DNA of 55,311 bases. Origin: Fimisoma sp964619315 (GTDB lineage: Bacteria; Bacillota; Clostridia; Peptostreptococcales; Anaerovoracaceae). The stretch spans positions 1 through 55,311 of the forward strand of contig CAZUEH010000008.1 of NCBI GenBank assembly GCA_964619315.1. Reading direction: 5' to 3'. This document shows, one piece after another, positions 25,291 to 34,354 of this stretch. Position numbers and translations under genes: made by a program. The notes below the pieces were generated by a model that worked only from the letters and a program-made list of their open reading frames with translations, was not told the DNA's origin and did not search any database. Position 1 is the stretch's first letter. The number at the start of each line of letters is the position of its first letter.

Positions 25291-27269
25291 TTTTCTTCCT
25301 CCTCTTGGTCAATTCTTATATATTTTGTTTTTTTACGGAAAGGATTGAATGGCTCTCCGCCATCTTCATAAAACTTTCCAAAGAACTCTACATACTGTAA
25401 TCTGCTGGCATGTATAAATGCCCCGAGAGCGTTAATCGCTATATTCAGTGTGTGTCCGAAGACAAATATTACAAGGAGCGCTATAAGCCCGAATATTCCA
25501 CCTCCGAAAAGCGAGCCCATTGTGTTGACAACCTGGGCAATTACTCCTGTGGCGAGTCCCAATGCAAGAAGTCTGGCGTACGAGAGAATATCTGACATAT
25601 ACCCTGTTACATTGTATATGTTTCCTAATCCTCCGGTTATCTTACCAAAGCCTTTGTTGTGTCTACCACCTGTAAGAAGCAATCCTGCTGCACCTATTAT
25701 GGCAAGCCATTTGCCGATAGTTGGCAAAGCATCTGAAATCATGCCTCCACCTAGCCACGATATTAAACCTATTATGGTAAAATACCAGAAGCCTACATCG
25801 CAAAGTGCATCGAACCAATGGCCATCCTTTATTTGAGTATAAGCCTTGATTCCCATACCAATGAACAGGTGAATAATTCCCAAAGCTAATGAGAAAATCA
25901 GAAGCTTCATCGGGTCGTCCAATGGATTAAACCATAATGGCGCTATTGTGACTTCCTTGCCCAAAATGGTTCTGGCAAATACCTGCACAAAATCTCCAAA
26001 CCATCCTCCAAACAACGCTCCCCATATTATGGTAGAGATTCCGCAGTAGAAAAATAGCTTTATCATCTTGTAGGTACCACCCTCAAGGTTGAATTTTCGT
26101 AGTACGACAAAACAGCCTAATGCCATTATTATTCCATAACCTGCGTCACTGAGCATCATCCCAAAGAATACGGCATAAAACAATGCGTATATACTAGTTG
26201 GGTCAAACCCTCTATAGGCAGGCAGGGAATACATTTCTGTTATTGATTCAAACGGCACAAAGAAGTCCTTATTGTCCAAAAGAACTGGCACTTCGTCTTC
26301 CTCTTTAGGCTCCTCGAATCCATAACAGCAGCTCATACCTTCAAGCAATTCTTTGGCTTTTGGTATTAGGCGTGTTGGTATCCAACCTTCTAGGTAAAAT
26401 GATTTTTTAGTTTTTAGTAATTTCGTTTTGATTTTTTCTTTATCAGCTTCAATTGTAATAATGTCCGAGTATTCCTCAATGCAATGTCTAAGGTGCGCCA
26501 AATTGGCTGCCTTCTCTTCGATTGCTTTAACCTCGGTTTCAAGGGCACTCTTTTCTTCGCTGATTCTTGCTAAATTCTCCCCTACTGTTCCTTTAAACCC
26601 TTTAAAGGAAATCGTTGAAAACCCCTTCTTTTTTAGTACATCCATGACTTGTTCTTCCTTACTTATGAGGGAAACAAAAGCAATGTAGTTTAAATCTCTG
26701 TCGGTGCTGATCACTTTCATGACCACTCCACCTATTTCTTCCGTTTCTTTCATAAGTACCGACATATCCCAAGATATAGGCACCGCCCCTGTGCAAAACA
26801 AAGCTTTAGAGGTCTTTTGTAGTTCCAAAGGTAAGTTGTAGTTTTTCCACGGCTCAAGAAAAATCTCGTCCTGGCTCAACTTGTTTATCTTTTCCTTTGT
26901 TTCTCTTAATGTGTCCTCTAAACGCAAAATCTCCTCAATGGTGGTTTCGGTTTCTTCTTTCTGGACGTTGATCTGGCTCAACTGTTCGCTATCTACTCTC
27001 CTTCTGGTTTTGAATAATGGCCCTTTTGCTGAGTCATATTTTTCCAGAAATCTCAACGACGTTTCAGCCTTGAGGATTTTCGCATCAAGGTCGGCGTCCT
27101 TGCCGTAGCTTTCGTCCAATGTAACCATAGAACCCCAGTCTTCTTCAGTGAGCTTAGCCTTTTGGTCTACTAGCTCTACTGCACCGAAATCCATGAGTTG
27201 GGACATGATGAATTCTTTTTCTTGGTCAAGGCCTACTACTGCAATTCGTTGCATTTTAACGATTGACAC
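25287..27269 (-). CDS. ntpI: V-type ATPase subunit I (membrane stator)
   Basis: This 660-residue protein begins with GTG (MSIVKMQRIAVVG), the usual start for the family. The first about 330 residues are the cytoplasmic coiled-coil arms; the C-terminal half has about seven or eight membrane segments including LFYAVFFGMMLSDAGYG and NIYNVTGYMSDILSYARLLA, with the essential Arg in that last segment. Subunit I is the stator through which ions enter the K ring. It overlaps the H-type subunit by 14 bases. Confidence 0.95.
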   Translation of the reverse strand: MSIVKMQRIAVVGLDQEKEFIMSQLMDFGAVELVDQKAKLTEEDWGSMVTLDESYGKDADLDAKILKAETSLRFLEKYDSAKGPLFKTRRRVDSEQLSQINVQKEETETTIEEILRLEDTLRETKEKINKLSQDEIFLEPWKNYNLPLELQKTSKALFCTGAVPISWDMSVLMKETEEIGGVVMKVISTDRDLNYIAFVSLISKEEQVMDVLKKKGFSTISFKGFKGTVGENLARISEEKSALETEVKAIEEKAANLAHLRHCIEEYSDIITIEADKEKIKTKLLKTKKSFYLEGWIPTRLIPKAKELLEGMSCCYGFEEPKEEDEVPVLLDNKDFFVPFESITEMYSLPAYRGFDPTSIYALFYAVFFGMMLSDAGYGIIMALGCFVVLRKFNLEGGTYKMIKLFFYCGISTIIWGALFGGWFGDFVQVFARTILGKEVTIAPLWFNPLDDPMKLLIFSLALGIIHLFIGMGIKAYTQIKDGHWFDALCDVGFWYFTIIGLISWLGGGMISDALPTIGKWLAIIGAAGLLLTGGRHNKGFGKITGGLGNIYNVTGYMSDILSYARLLALGLATGVIAQVVNTMGSLFGGGIFGLIALLVIFVFGHTLNIAINALGAFIHASRLQYVEFFGKFYEDGGEPFNPFRKKTKYIRIDQEEEEK

Positions 27270-27582
27270 TTGAATTCACGATCCTTTCTGCAATAAAGTT
27301 TATTGCGCTTGTTTGCATCTTCTTGGCCTTTTCTTCAAGTTCTTCGCAAAGAGCTTGAGCATCGTCCATGGCCTGACGATATTGTTTTTCGGCAATTTCT
27401 TGCCCGTCCTTGATTAGAGCTTGGCATTGTTCTTGTTCGATAGCAAAAGCATCCTCAACAAGCTTATTAGCTGTGATGTTGGACTCTTCAACAAGCTCCT
27501 TCGCTGAAATCTTGGCTTTCCGGCGCATCTGATCGGCACGTTCTTCAGCTTCCTTAATCAATTTAAGTTCCTCTGTAAACAA
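27256..27582 (-). CDS. ntpH: V-type ATPase subunit G/H (peripheral stalk)
   Basis: The start is a TTG at 27582 with GGAGG seven bases upstream; the product is 108 residues. It is one long, highly charged helix (KAKISAKELVEESNITANK, LCEELEEKAKKM), the form of the G/H-type stalk subunit that dimerises with subunit E. It is the first gene of the V-ATPase operon, H-I-K-E-C-F-A-B-D. A 109-base stretch free of genes separates it from the whiA terminator. Confidence 0.88.
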   Translation of the reverse strand: MFTEELKLIKEAEERADQMRRKAKISAKELVEESNITANKLVEDAFAIEQEQCQALIKDGQEIAEKQYRQAMDDAQALCEELEEKAKKMQTSAINFIAERIVNSSVNR

Positions 27583-27691
27583 CCTTTCGCCTCCTTATCC
27601 GGGCTACTAATACATCTTTAAATTTTTTTATTTTCCATAAAAATACAACTTTCAGCCCTTATACTAAAAATACCCCTAAAAAATCATCTGT

Positions 27692-27742
27692 AACGCAAAA
27701 AACAAAAAGAATACCGTATACATGATTACATGCACGATATTC
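27692..27742 (-). terminator. terminator of whiA
   Basis: On the minus strand GAATATCGT pairs with the downstream ACGGTATTC (27742-27734 with 27717-27709, one G-U pair), and TTTTTGTTTTTTG follows. It ends the whiA transcript before the V-ATPase promoter region. Confidence 0.75.
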
Positions 27743-27759
27743 TCTATTTAGACTTTTGC

Positions 27760-28701
27760 TTAAAGTTGCGTGGCTATCTCTACAATCTTTTTTAATCTAC
27801 CATTAATGCTAGATTTTTTTAATGGTGGATCGCATAATTCCCCTAGCGCTGCTATGGAAATATCCGGGTTTTCCTTTCTCAATCGAGCAACTTCCCTAAG
27901 CTTTTCTGGTAGCCAGTCTAAGCCTTTAGCTTTTTCTATTTTTTCTATAGCTGAGACTTGCTTCATGGCTGCTTCAACGATTCTATCAACATTAGCGTTG
28001 TCACAATTTGCTATTCGATTAACCGCATTTCTCATAGACTTCTCAACCAAGGTGGTTTCAATTATAAGGGAGTGGGTGTCTGCCCCCATAATCCCGAGAG
28101 TGTCTCCAATATAATCCGATTTTTTCATGTAGACAACATAGGATTTGCCTCTTTTGAATTCTTTGGCCTGCAAATCGACAAATGAGTTTATAAGCTTCCT
28201 CAAATCTTTTGCAAAAGTTTCCGTCCTGCAAACAAACTCTAAATGATAGGATTTTTCCGGGTCGCTCATTGTTCCTGCACCCATAAACACCCCACGTAAG
28301 TAAGCTCTTTTGCAACATTTGCTTTTGACTATTCCCTCATATATTCCGTCTGAAATATAGTTGTTTCCTTCTCGCACCAATAATATCCCTGTTTCTCTTA
28401 GGATTTGCTCGCTGCGATTTTCGGCATCTATGGTTATATTATATGTCCTTTTTTTGCCTATCGAATTGGCTTCGCCTACTTCTAAGTTTGTTTCAATATC
28501 AAAATAGTCACTCAAAAGTTTTTTGTAATGCCTTATTATTGCTGGGTTTTCGGAAGTAACAATTATTTTGAATTTTCCGCCCCCTGCGAGGCCAATGCTT
28601 CCTGCGACACGCAAAAACCCTGCAATTTCAGCAAGCTGACAGCATTTTTTCTCTGTGTCTATTCTGGCTAATTCATTTTTCACTTCTGCTGCAAAGGACA
28701 T
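27760..28701 (-). CDS. whiA: WhiA DNA-binding protein
   Basis: The 313-residue protein matches WhiA: an N-terminal LAGLIDADG-like homing-endonuclease fold without catalytic residues (SFAAEVKNELARID, GFLRVAGSIGLAGG, AYLRGVFMGAGTMSDPEKSY) and a C-terminal helix-turn-helix with IAALGELCDPPLKKSSINGR. In Bacillota WhiA affects cell division, chromosome segregation and membrane lipids and is usually next to rapZ and yvcK. Here kce lies between it and rapZ. AAGGAGAAACAAA precedes the ATG. Confidence 0.95.
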   Translation of the reverse strand: MSFAAEVKNELARIDTEKKCCQLAEIAGFLRVAGSIGLAGGGKFKIIVTSENPAIIRHYKKLLSDYFDIETNLEVGEANSIGKKRTYNITIDAENRSEQILRETGILLVREGNNYISDGIYEGIVKSKCCKRAYLRGVFMGAGTMSDPEKSYHLEFVCRTETFAKDLRKLINSFVDLQAKEFKRGKSYVVYMKKSDYIGDTLGIMGADTHSLIIETTLVEKSMRNAVNRIANCDNANVDRIVEAAMKQVSAIEKIEKAKGLDWLPEKLREVARLRKENPDISIAALGELCDPPLKKSSINGRLKKIVEIATQL

Positions 28702-28787
28702 TTTGTTTCTCCTTGTTCAATGGTACTTTAGTTCTTTTTCAATTTTATAACAAATCCAGCTGATTGTCAGTTGTTTTCCGGATTTGA

Positions 28788-28819
28788 ATAAAAAACTTCC
28801 CCTTTAGAAGAGGAAGTTT
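28788..28819 (-). terminator. terminator of kce
   Basis: A 12-bp stem with one G-U pair (28793-28804 with 28808-28819) is followed on the minus strand by TTTTTTAT. It separates kce from whiA, so the two are not simply cotranscribed. Confidence 0.8.
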
Positions 28820-28833
28820 GTTTGTAAGTCTAA

Positions 28834-29667
28834 TTATTTTTTAAGTGGAGCTAGTCCCAAAATTTCTCTTGCTTCTGCAGGAGTTGCAACTGGTCTACCT
28901 AATAACTTAGCGATTTCTACAACCTTTTCAACCATCTGTCCATTGGATTCAGCTAAAACGCCTTTTTCCATGTATAGATTGTCTTCGAAGCCTACTCTTA
29001 CATGTCCGCCTAAGCTTATAGTAGCTGCTGCGATGTGCCATGCGTTCTTGCCAAGGCCTGTTGCGGTCCAAGTTGAACCTGCTGGAATAGATTCAGCCAT
29101 ATATACCAAGTCTCTGATTGTTGCTGACATCTGAACGCCAAGTACGAAATCCCAGTGAAGTGGGTGTACTAGTAAACCTTTTTTGTCTGCTACTTTTAGA
29201 GCCAAGTCAATCATTCCTTTGTCGAAAACTTCCAATTCAGGTTTGATTCCTCTTTCTTTAAGGATTGTTGCAAAGTTAATGATTGTATTGTCAGTGTTGA
29301 CGAAAACTTCGTCTCCTCCAAAGTTGCATGTACCGCAGTCTAAAGTGGCCATTTCAGGAGTAGGTACTACTTCTGTTGAAGCAAGTCTTTCAAGATCAGT
29401 CATGCCAACTGCTCCGCCTGTTGAAGGCTGGATAATTGCATCAGGACATTCCTTTCTGATTGCATCCATACATTCTTGGAATCTTCCGGTGTCTTGAGTA
29501 GGGGTCCCATCGTCCCATCTTACGTGAAGGTGAATTAAAGCAGCTCCAGCGTCATAAGCTGATTTTGCCTCTCTTACGATTTCTTCAACTGTGTAAGGCA
29601 CGTTAGGATTTTGTTCCTTAGTTACTTCTGCACCACAAATGCAAGCACTGATGATTAATTTTTCCAT
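28834..29667 (-). CDS. kce: beta-keto acid cleavage enzyme (3-keto-5-aminohexanoate cleavage family)
   Basis: The 277-residue protein is a (beta/alpha)8 barrel of the BKACE (DUF849) family. The Zn ligands His46 and His48 (LIHLHVR) and Glu228 (VGFEDN) are in place, with HPLHWDF at about 168-174. The reaction known for Kce is condensation of a beta-keto acid with acetyl-CoA, for 3-keto-5-aminohexanoate giving a beta-aminobutyryl-CoA and acetoacetate in lysine fermentation. No other lysine pathway gene (kamA, kamD, kdd, kal) is in this window, so the substrate may differ. AAAGGAG precedes the ATG. Confidence 0.85.
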   Translation of the reverse strand: MEKLIISACICGAEVTKEQNPNVPYTVEEIVREAKSAYDAGAALIHLHVRWDDGTPTQDTGRFQECMDAIRKECPDAIIQPSTGGAVGMTDLERLASTEVVPTPEMATLDCGTCNFGGDEVFVNTDNTIINFATILKERGIKPELEVFDKGMIDLALKVADKKGLLVHPLHWDFVLGVQMSATIRDLVYMAESIPAGSTWTATGLGKNAWHIAAATISLGGHVRVGFEDNLYMEKGVLAESNGQMVEKVVEIAKLLGRPVATPAEAREILGLAPLKK

Positions 29668-29717
29668 TTTTATCTCCTTTATTCGTAATAAATTCGCGAA
29701 CTTTAACTATTATAGCA

Positions 29718-30569
29718 TTATAAATCTCGATGTTCAAGGGTAACACGCCGGCCCTCGGCTGTGAAAATTTTGTAGAACTCGTTGGCCAATGTTACGGAGC
29801 GATGTTGTCCACCGGTACATCCAAAGGCTATTGTCACACTATACTTACCCTCCTTGATATAGGAAGGGATTAGTCGGGTCATTATCTCGTGCAATCTTTT
29901 TACAAATTCTTTTGTAATGTCTTGGCGCATTACATATTGAGAAACTTTTTTGTTGTTTCCAGTCAGTTTTTTTAGGCTTGAAACATAATATGGATTAGGA
30001 ATAAATCGTACATCTATTACCCAGTCAGCCTCTGGAGGCATTCCATTTTTGTAACCAAATGAAGAAAGGTTTATTACGAACGAATCTTTTTTTGTTTTGG
30101 TGTCAAAGAGTGTTTCAAGTTCCGCGTTAAGCTCAGCAACCTTTAGGGTTGAAGTGTCCATTACAAAGTTGGCTTTGCTTCTCAGCTCTGCGAGTAATGC
30201 TCTTTCCGCTTCTATTGTTGACTTGGTTATTGACGCATCGGAAAGCGGATGGTTTCTCCTCGCCTCATTGAACCGTTGAATCAATGCTTTGTTTGTCGCC
30301 TCGATGAAAAGTATCTTGAATTCTACACTCGCATCTGACTCCATGTAGCTAATCATCGTCTTTAGATCACCAAAAAACTCGCCGCCTCTTATATCTACCA
30401 CGAAGGCAACCTTTTGGATTTTTTTCTTGCCTGTTACGGCTAATTCTATGAAGTTCTTGATAAGAGCAGGTGGCATATTGTCTATGCAATAATATCCTTT
30501 GTCTTCAAACCAGTCAGCTACCTTGCTCTTGCCAGCTCCTGACATCCCTGTAATTATTACAACTTCCAT
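29718..30569 (-). CDS. rapZ: RapZ-like nucleotide-binding protein
   Basis: The 283-residue protein has a P-loop GMSGAGKSKVADWFEDKGYY at residues 8-27, CIDNMPPALI, and the C-terminal part with GCTGGQHRSV near residue 250. In E. coli RapZ is an RNase adapter that senses glucosamine-6-phosphate; in Bacillota (YvcJ) its role relates to competence and cell wall metabolism. It follows a PHP phosphatase gene by four bases in an operon with murB. The usual partner yvcK is not between it and whiA. Confidence 0.93.
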   Translation of the reverse strand: MEVVIITGMSGAGKSKVADWFEDKGYYCIDNMPPALIKNFIELAVTGKKKIQKVAFVVDIRGGEFFGDLKTMISYMESDASVEFKILFIEATNKALIQRFNEARRNHPLSDASITKSTIEAERALLAELRSKANFVMDTSTLKVAELNAELETLFDTKTKKDSFVINLSSFGYKNGMPPEADWVIDVRFIPNPYYVSSLKKLTGNNKKVSQYVMRQDITKEFVKRLHEIMTRLIPSYIKEGKYSVTIAFGCTGGQHRSVTLANEFYKIFTAEGRRVTLEHRDL

Positions 30570-30573
30570 TTTA

Positions 30574-31326
30574 TTATATCCTTTCGATGTTTACGATCCG
30601 CTCAGGCTCAAGTCCGGCTTCAAGGGCTCTCATAAGTGGTCCCTTAAACTCGCCCACCTTTTCTGGCACATGAGCATCACTTCCAATTACGAATTTCAAA
30701 TCGAATTTTGCTGCGATCTTTATTTCATCAACTGTCAAATGTTTGTGCTTTGCGTTGATTTCTACCATAGTGCCTGTGTCTTGGCACCCACGTGCAATAT
30801 CTTCGATATCAAAAGGGCCTTTGTCTCCTGGGTGAGTTAGAATGTCCACCTTGTTTTCATAAAGTGCGTTGAGAATCATATCTGTGTTTTTTACCAGCAA
30901 CGTAGATGACGCTCCTCCCATGAGACCTGTGTGTGAATTTATATAGTTTGAAATCATTCCGGCTTTTAGTATGCCAAAATGGTAACCTGCCAGTAGAATA
31001 TCAAATTCTTTCTTTTGCTCTTCGTCCACATCTAAGTACGGCGCTACTCTTATTGTATTAGCTTCTACCCCCAGCAGAACTTTAACGTCTGGGTATATTA
31101 TAGATAGTCGCTTTTTCTCCTCTTTCATCTTGGGGATATCACTCATCTTAATTCCGTATGTCAAATGTCCAGGTCCATGATCTGTGATTGCTATAGACTC
31201 AAGACCTTTTGACGATGCAACCTTAACATTATCCTCTATGGTGCCTTTGCCATGAGAATATATTGTATGGGTATGATGATCGTATATCATTCTGTATTTA
31301 TCTGCTATTTTTTCGTAGCTACTCAA
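30574..31326 (-). CDS. PHP-domain phosphoesterase
   Basis: A 250-residue PHP protein (histidinol-phosphatase / YcdX type). Metal ligands are DHHTHTIYSHG, ITDHGPGH, EVNTH-like EVEAN, and GSDAHVPEKVG. The start is taken as a TTG at 31326 that overlaps the murB stop by 8 bases, with GGAGG nine bases upstream; an internal ATG (31290) lacks such a site. PHP genes at this place between murB and rapZ are common in Clostridia. Substrate unknown. Confidence 0.85.
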   Translation of the reverse strand: MSSYEKIADKYRMIYDHHTHTIYSHGKGTIEDNVKVASSKGLESIAITDHGPGHLTYGIKMSDIPKMKEEKKRLSIIYPDVKVLLGVEANTIRVAPYLDVDEEQKKEFDILLAGYHFGILKAGMISNYINSHTGLMGGASSTLLVKNTDMILNALYENKVDILTHPGDKGPFDIEDIARGCQDTGTMVEINAKHKHLTVDEIKIAAKFDLKFVIGSDAHVPEKVGEFKGPLMRALEAGLEPERIVNIERI

Positions 31327-32260
31327 TTATTCGTACCTCCGATTCAAGGGTCACTCCCGTCTCGTCATGCACTCTGTTTTGAACCAAAGTTATTAGATCC
31401 AAAATGTCTGTGGCTGTAGCGTTATCTTTGTTTATTATAAAACCACTGTGAAGAGTAGAAACTTGTGCTCCACCAACGGATACGCCCTTAAGTCCTGCTT
31501 CTTCAATAAGTTGTCCTGCGAAATGACCTTCTGGTCTCTTAAACGTGCTTCCTGCTGACGGATAAGTCACTGGTTGTTTGCTGTTGCGCTTAGCTGCCAA
31601 TTCTTTCATTTGCAAAGCAATTTGGTCGTGGTCACCTTTTTTTAATTTTAATGTCGCCTCTACTGCAATATACCCATTTTTTTGAAGTACACTACACCTA
31701 TATCCAAATTTCATTTCCTCTGCCAAAAAAATCCTTTCCAAACTACCGTCTGGTGAGATAGCTTTGACCGAATGAACTATGTTTTTAATTTCTCCACCAT
31801 AAGCTCCAGCGTTCATAAATAATGCGCCGCCAAAGCTTCCCGGAATTCCGCTAGCAAACTCAAAGCCTGTCAAATCCTTTTCAAGAAGTTTTCTTGCAAG
31901 AGTTGAAAGCAAAACAGAAGTTCCACATCTTACGAAATAAGTTCCGTCTTCTTGTAACTCCTCTGCTTCAACATATTCAAATCCACCAGCCAGTTTTATA
32001 ACAACTCCATCATAACCACTGTCTTTGAACAATGTGTTTGACCCATTGCCTAATATCATATGGGGCACTTTTGCCTCAGTAACTAACTTCATAACAGCCT
32101 TAAGTTGTTCGGTATTTTCCACTTCTACCAAAAGAGCTGCTTCACCTCCCGCCTTGAAAGATGTATATTTGCTCATTGCAGCATCTTCTATAACTGTGCT
32201 ACCAATGTCATTAATCTGATTTTTCAGGGTTTTCAATAGGGCCGTTTGCGTCTTTTCCAA
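31319..32260 (-). CDS. murB: UDP-N-acetylenolpyruvoylglucosamine reductase
   Basis: The 313-residue FAD enzyme shows YTSFKAGGEAALLVE, ILGNGSNTLFKDSGY, ASGIPGSFGGALFMNAGAYG and YPSAGSTFKRPEGHFAGQL, with the catalytic Ser in the last motif. It reduces enolpyruvyl-UDP-GlcNAc to UDP-MurNAc in peptidoglycan synthesis. The start is a TTG at 32260 placed by AAGGAGG seven bases upstream; it lies 50 bases inside the preceding AI-2E-type gene, an unusually long overlap. Confidence 0.95.
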   Translation of the reverse strand: MEKTQTALLKTLKNQINDIGSTVIEDAAMSKYTSFKAGGEAALLVEVENTEQLKAVMKLVTEAKVPHMILGNGSNTLFKDSGYDGVVIKLAGGFEYVEAEELQEDGTYFVRCGTSVLLSTLARKLLEKDLTGFEFASGIPGSFGGALFMNAGAYGGEIKNIVHSVKAISPDGSLERIFLAEEMKFGYRCSVLQKNGYIAVEATLKLKKGDHDQIALQMKELAAKRNSKQPVTYPSAGSTFKRPEGHFAGQLIEEAGLKGVSVGGAQVSTLHSGFIINKDNATATDILDLITLVQNRVHDETGVTLESEVRIIE

Positions 32261-33494
32261 AGATTTCCTCCTTATTTATGTCGTATTTATCGAAATTTTC
32301 ATATACCGCTGTTTTGGTAGATAGATTTCGCTTGGCTAATCTATCATTTATTGAACGGGTTAGATATATATATATTACTGCCATGGTCGGAACGCCCAGA
32401 ATCAATCCAACGAATCCGAATAGTCCGCCACCTACAATGATTGCAAACAGAACCCAGAAACTTGCTAACTTTGTGGTCTTTCCTAGAATCTTAGGGCCTA
32501 TGATGTTTCCGTCAACCTGTTGCAATACAAGGATCATTATACCGAATTCTAATCCTGCCCATGGATCTATAAACAGTAATAGTATTACTGATGGAATCGC
32601 TCCTATAAACGGTCCAAAGAAAGGAATTATATTTGTAAGTCCTATTACAACACTGATAAGAACTGCCATCGGCAATCCTAATATGTTCATCGCAATAAAG
32701 CATATTATTCCAATGATTATCGAATCTATGATTTTGCCATTGATGAATCCACCAAAGGTGTCTTCGCATATATTGGCGAATTCAAAGATTTTGTCTGCTC
32801 TTTGACGAGGGAAAACGGCTAGTATGAATTTTTTAGCTTGTGCTTGGAAAATCTCTTTGCTGTTAAGCACATAAAGACATACGATTAGGGAAACAAGGAA
32901 GTTTACTAATGCGGAGAAGGTTCCCATTATTCCTACAGATACACTGGTTAGAATCGCTTCCGCACCTGGTATAACATTTGCCTGTCCCCACTCTATAGCT
33001 TTTTCTGAAAGTGTTTCGAGTCGTCCTTCTAAGATGAGCGCCAATTCAGGATTTTCTACAATAGCTCTTTGTACCCAGCCTATCGCTCTATCTATATATC
33101 CAGGGACTTCGCCTACTAGCCCAATAATACTGCTCACCAGTTCAGGCACAATCAGCATAACGAATCCTGCCATTGCAAATAACAAAACTGTAAAGGATAC
33201 AATACTAGCAACAAGCCTTGCAAGTCTATAGTCCTGTGTGTGAGTTTTGAATCGTCCTTTGTTGGCTCTATAAATTCCTCTAAGAATTCTGTTATATATT
33301 GGACACAGCAAATACGCCAATATTATACCTATATAAAATGGAGTTAACAAACTGTTTATAGTTTCTATTGCTCCTGTAACCTCTTTGGTATTGTAGAGCA
33401 AATAATATAACAATAGTACGCCTGCCCCTGCTGCAAAAATCGAAAAGCTCAGTTTAGCATATTTGCTTTTTATCCTTCTTCTTTTTTCTTCCAT
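32211..33494 (-). CDS. AI-2E-family membrane transporter
   Basis: The 427-residue membrane protein has the AI-2E (PF01594, YdiK/YtvI) layout: an N-terminal pair of helices (KLSFSIFAAGAGVLLLYYLL), an amphipathic middle region, and C-terminal segments with GLTNIIPFFGPFIGAIPSV and DGNIIGPKILGKTTKLASFW. Family members export AI-2 or other small molecules, or act as Na+(Li+)/H+ antiporters; which applies here is not known. AGGAG precedes the ATG. It is the second gene of the Fic-like to rapZ operon. Confidence 0.88.
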   Translation of the reverse strand: MEEKRRRIKSKYAKLSFSIFAAGAGVLLLYYLLYNTKEVTGAIETINSLLTPFYIGIILAYLLCPIYNRILRGIYRANKGRFKTHTQDYRLARLVASIVSFTVLLFAMAGFVMLIVPELVSSIIGLVGEVPGYIDRAIGWVQRAIVENPELALILEGRLETLSEKAIEWGQANVIPGAEAILTSVSVGIMGTFSALVNFLVSLIVCLYVLNSKEIFQAQAKKFILAVFPRQRADKIFEFANICEDTFGGFINGKIIDSIIIGIICFIAMNILGLPMAVLISVVIGLTNIIPFFGPFIGAIPSVILLLFIDPWAGLEFGIMILVLQQVDGNIIGPKILGKTTKLASFWVLFAIIVGGGLFGFVGLILGVPTMAVIYIYLTRSINDRLAKRNLSTKTAVYENFDKYDINKEEIFGKDANGPIENPEKSD

Positions 33495-33530
33495 AATCCC
33501 ATCTCCTATCAGCTTTATAATACCCCAAGT

Positions 33531-34262
33531 TTAATATGGGGTCAACTGAATCATCAAGTCTAATCTGTTAAAAATCACCCTTTTGAACGCTTCCTTACAT
33601 TCCGTTAGATCGCCTGTTTTCAAATAAGCACCTATCATATCATTGTACTCTTGTTCTTTCATGTCCAACATCACTGCTGGAAAGCCCTTTATCATCATAT
33701 AATATGTCGCCGTCACCCTTGCAATGAGTCTATCGTTTTCTCCATAAGGGAATATTTCGGCAGTTTTGTTGTGTATTGCTGCCATATACTCAAAAACTTC
33801 TTCACTTACAGGTTCAGCATCGAGGGCTTCTATAAATACTCTTGCCAAGCTGTCCATTCGCTCAGGAATCGCAGCCGGCATCGGCGGGGTATAACCCAAC
33901 TCTTGTATTACCAAATTTCGTTTCCTATAATTTTTGTAGTTTTTATCCCCTGAAATTTCACGATGAATTTCATCAACTACACTTAAGTCTAAGGAACGCT
34001 TCATCGATTCAAAGAACCACAATTTTTCTAAGAGCATACTTATCTTGTCTGCCATAACATGATCTCCAATTGGAACATTAAGATAAACATCTCCCATGGC
34101 CATAGTTTCAATTTGTCCTCTAGTTAGGCCGGTTCCTTCGAGTTTCATGTTGTTGTAAAGCCACTCTTTTTCTTCTATCTGTCTGAAGTAGCTTTTTATT
34201 TCAGGTGTAAAAGGCATCCGATTGCCGAGGATTATGAATTTTTTCTTAATTTCTCTTATCAT
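33531..34262 (-). CDS. Fic-family protein with degenerate active site
   Basis: A 243-residue Fic-fold protein. The expected active-site motif HPFxDGNGR is replaced by IFPYGENDRLIAR (about residues 171-183): the catalytic His is Phe and the Gly-rich loop is lost. An inhibitory-helix-like motif with EG appears near the N-terminus (NMKLEGTGLT). Fic proteins normally transfer AMP or other groups to target proteins; this copy should be inactive or altered. It starts the operon leading into the AI-2E-type transporter (36-base spacing), with GGAGG before the ATG. Confidence 0.7.
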   Translation of the reverse strand: MIREIKKKFIILGNRMPFTPEIKSYFRQIEEKEWLYNNMKLEGTGLTRGQIETMAMGDVYLNVPIGDHVMADKISMLLEKLWFFESMKRSLDLSVVDEIHREISGDKNYKNYRKRNLVIQELGYTPPMPAAIPERMDSLARVFIEALDAEPVSEEVFEYMAAIHNKTAEIFPYGENDRLIARVTATYYMMIKGFPAVMLDMKEQEYNDMIGAYLKTGDLTECKEAFKRVIFNRLDLMIQLTPY

Positions 34263-34324
34263 CTGCTTTCCTCCTTAAGTGGTCTACATCTTTTATTTTA
34301 ACATACAACATTTCCTTTTTCTAT

Positions 34325-34332
34325 GCTATACT
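34325..34332 (+). promoter_or_regulatory. extended -10 promoter of the yfcE-like gene
   Basis: TGCTATACT matches an extended -10 element (TGn before TATACT at 34327-34332), 23 bases before the ATG at 34355. There is no good -35 box. Confidence 0.5.
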
Positions 34333-34354
34333 TAACTAATAGGGAGGTTTATTT

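Noticed and set aside
28702..28787. Riboswitch or T-box upstream of whiA
   Set aside because: The region is short and shows no conserved riboswitch or T-box segments.
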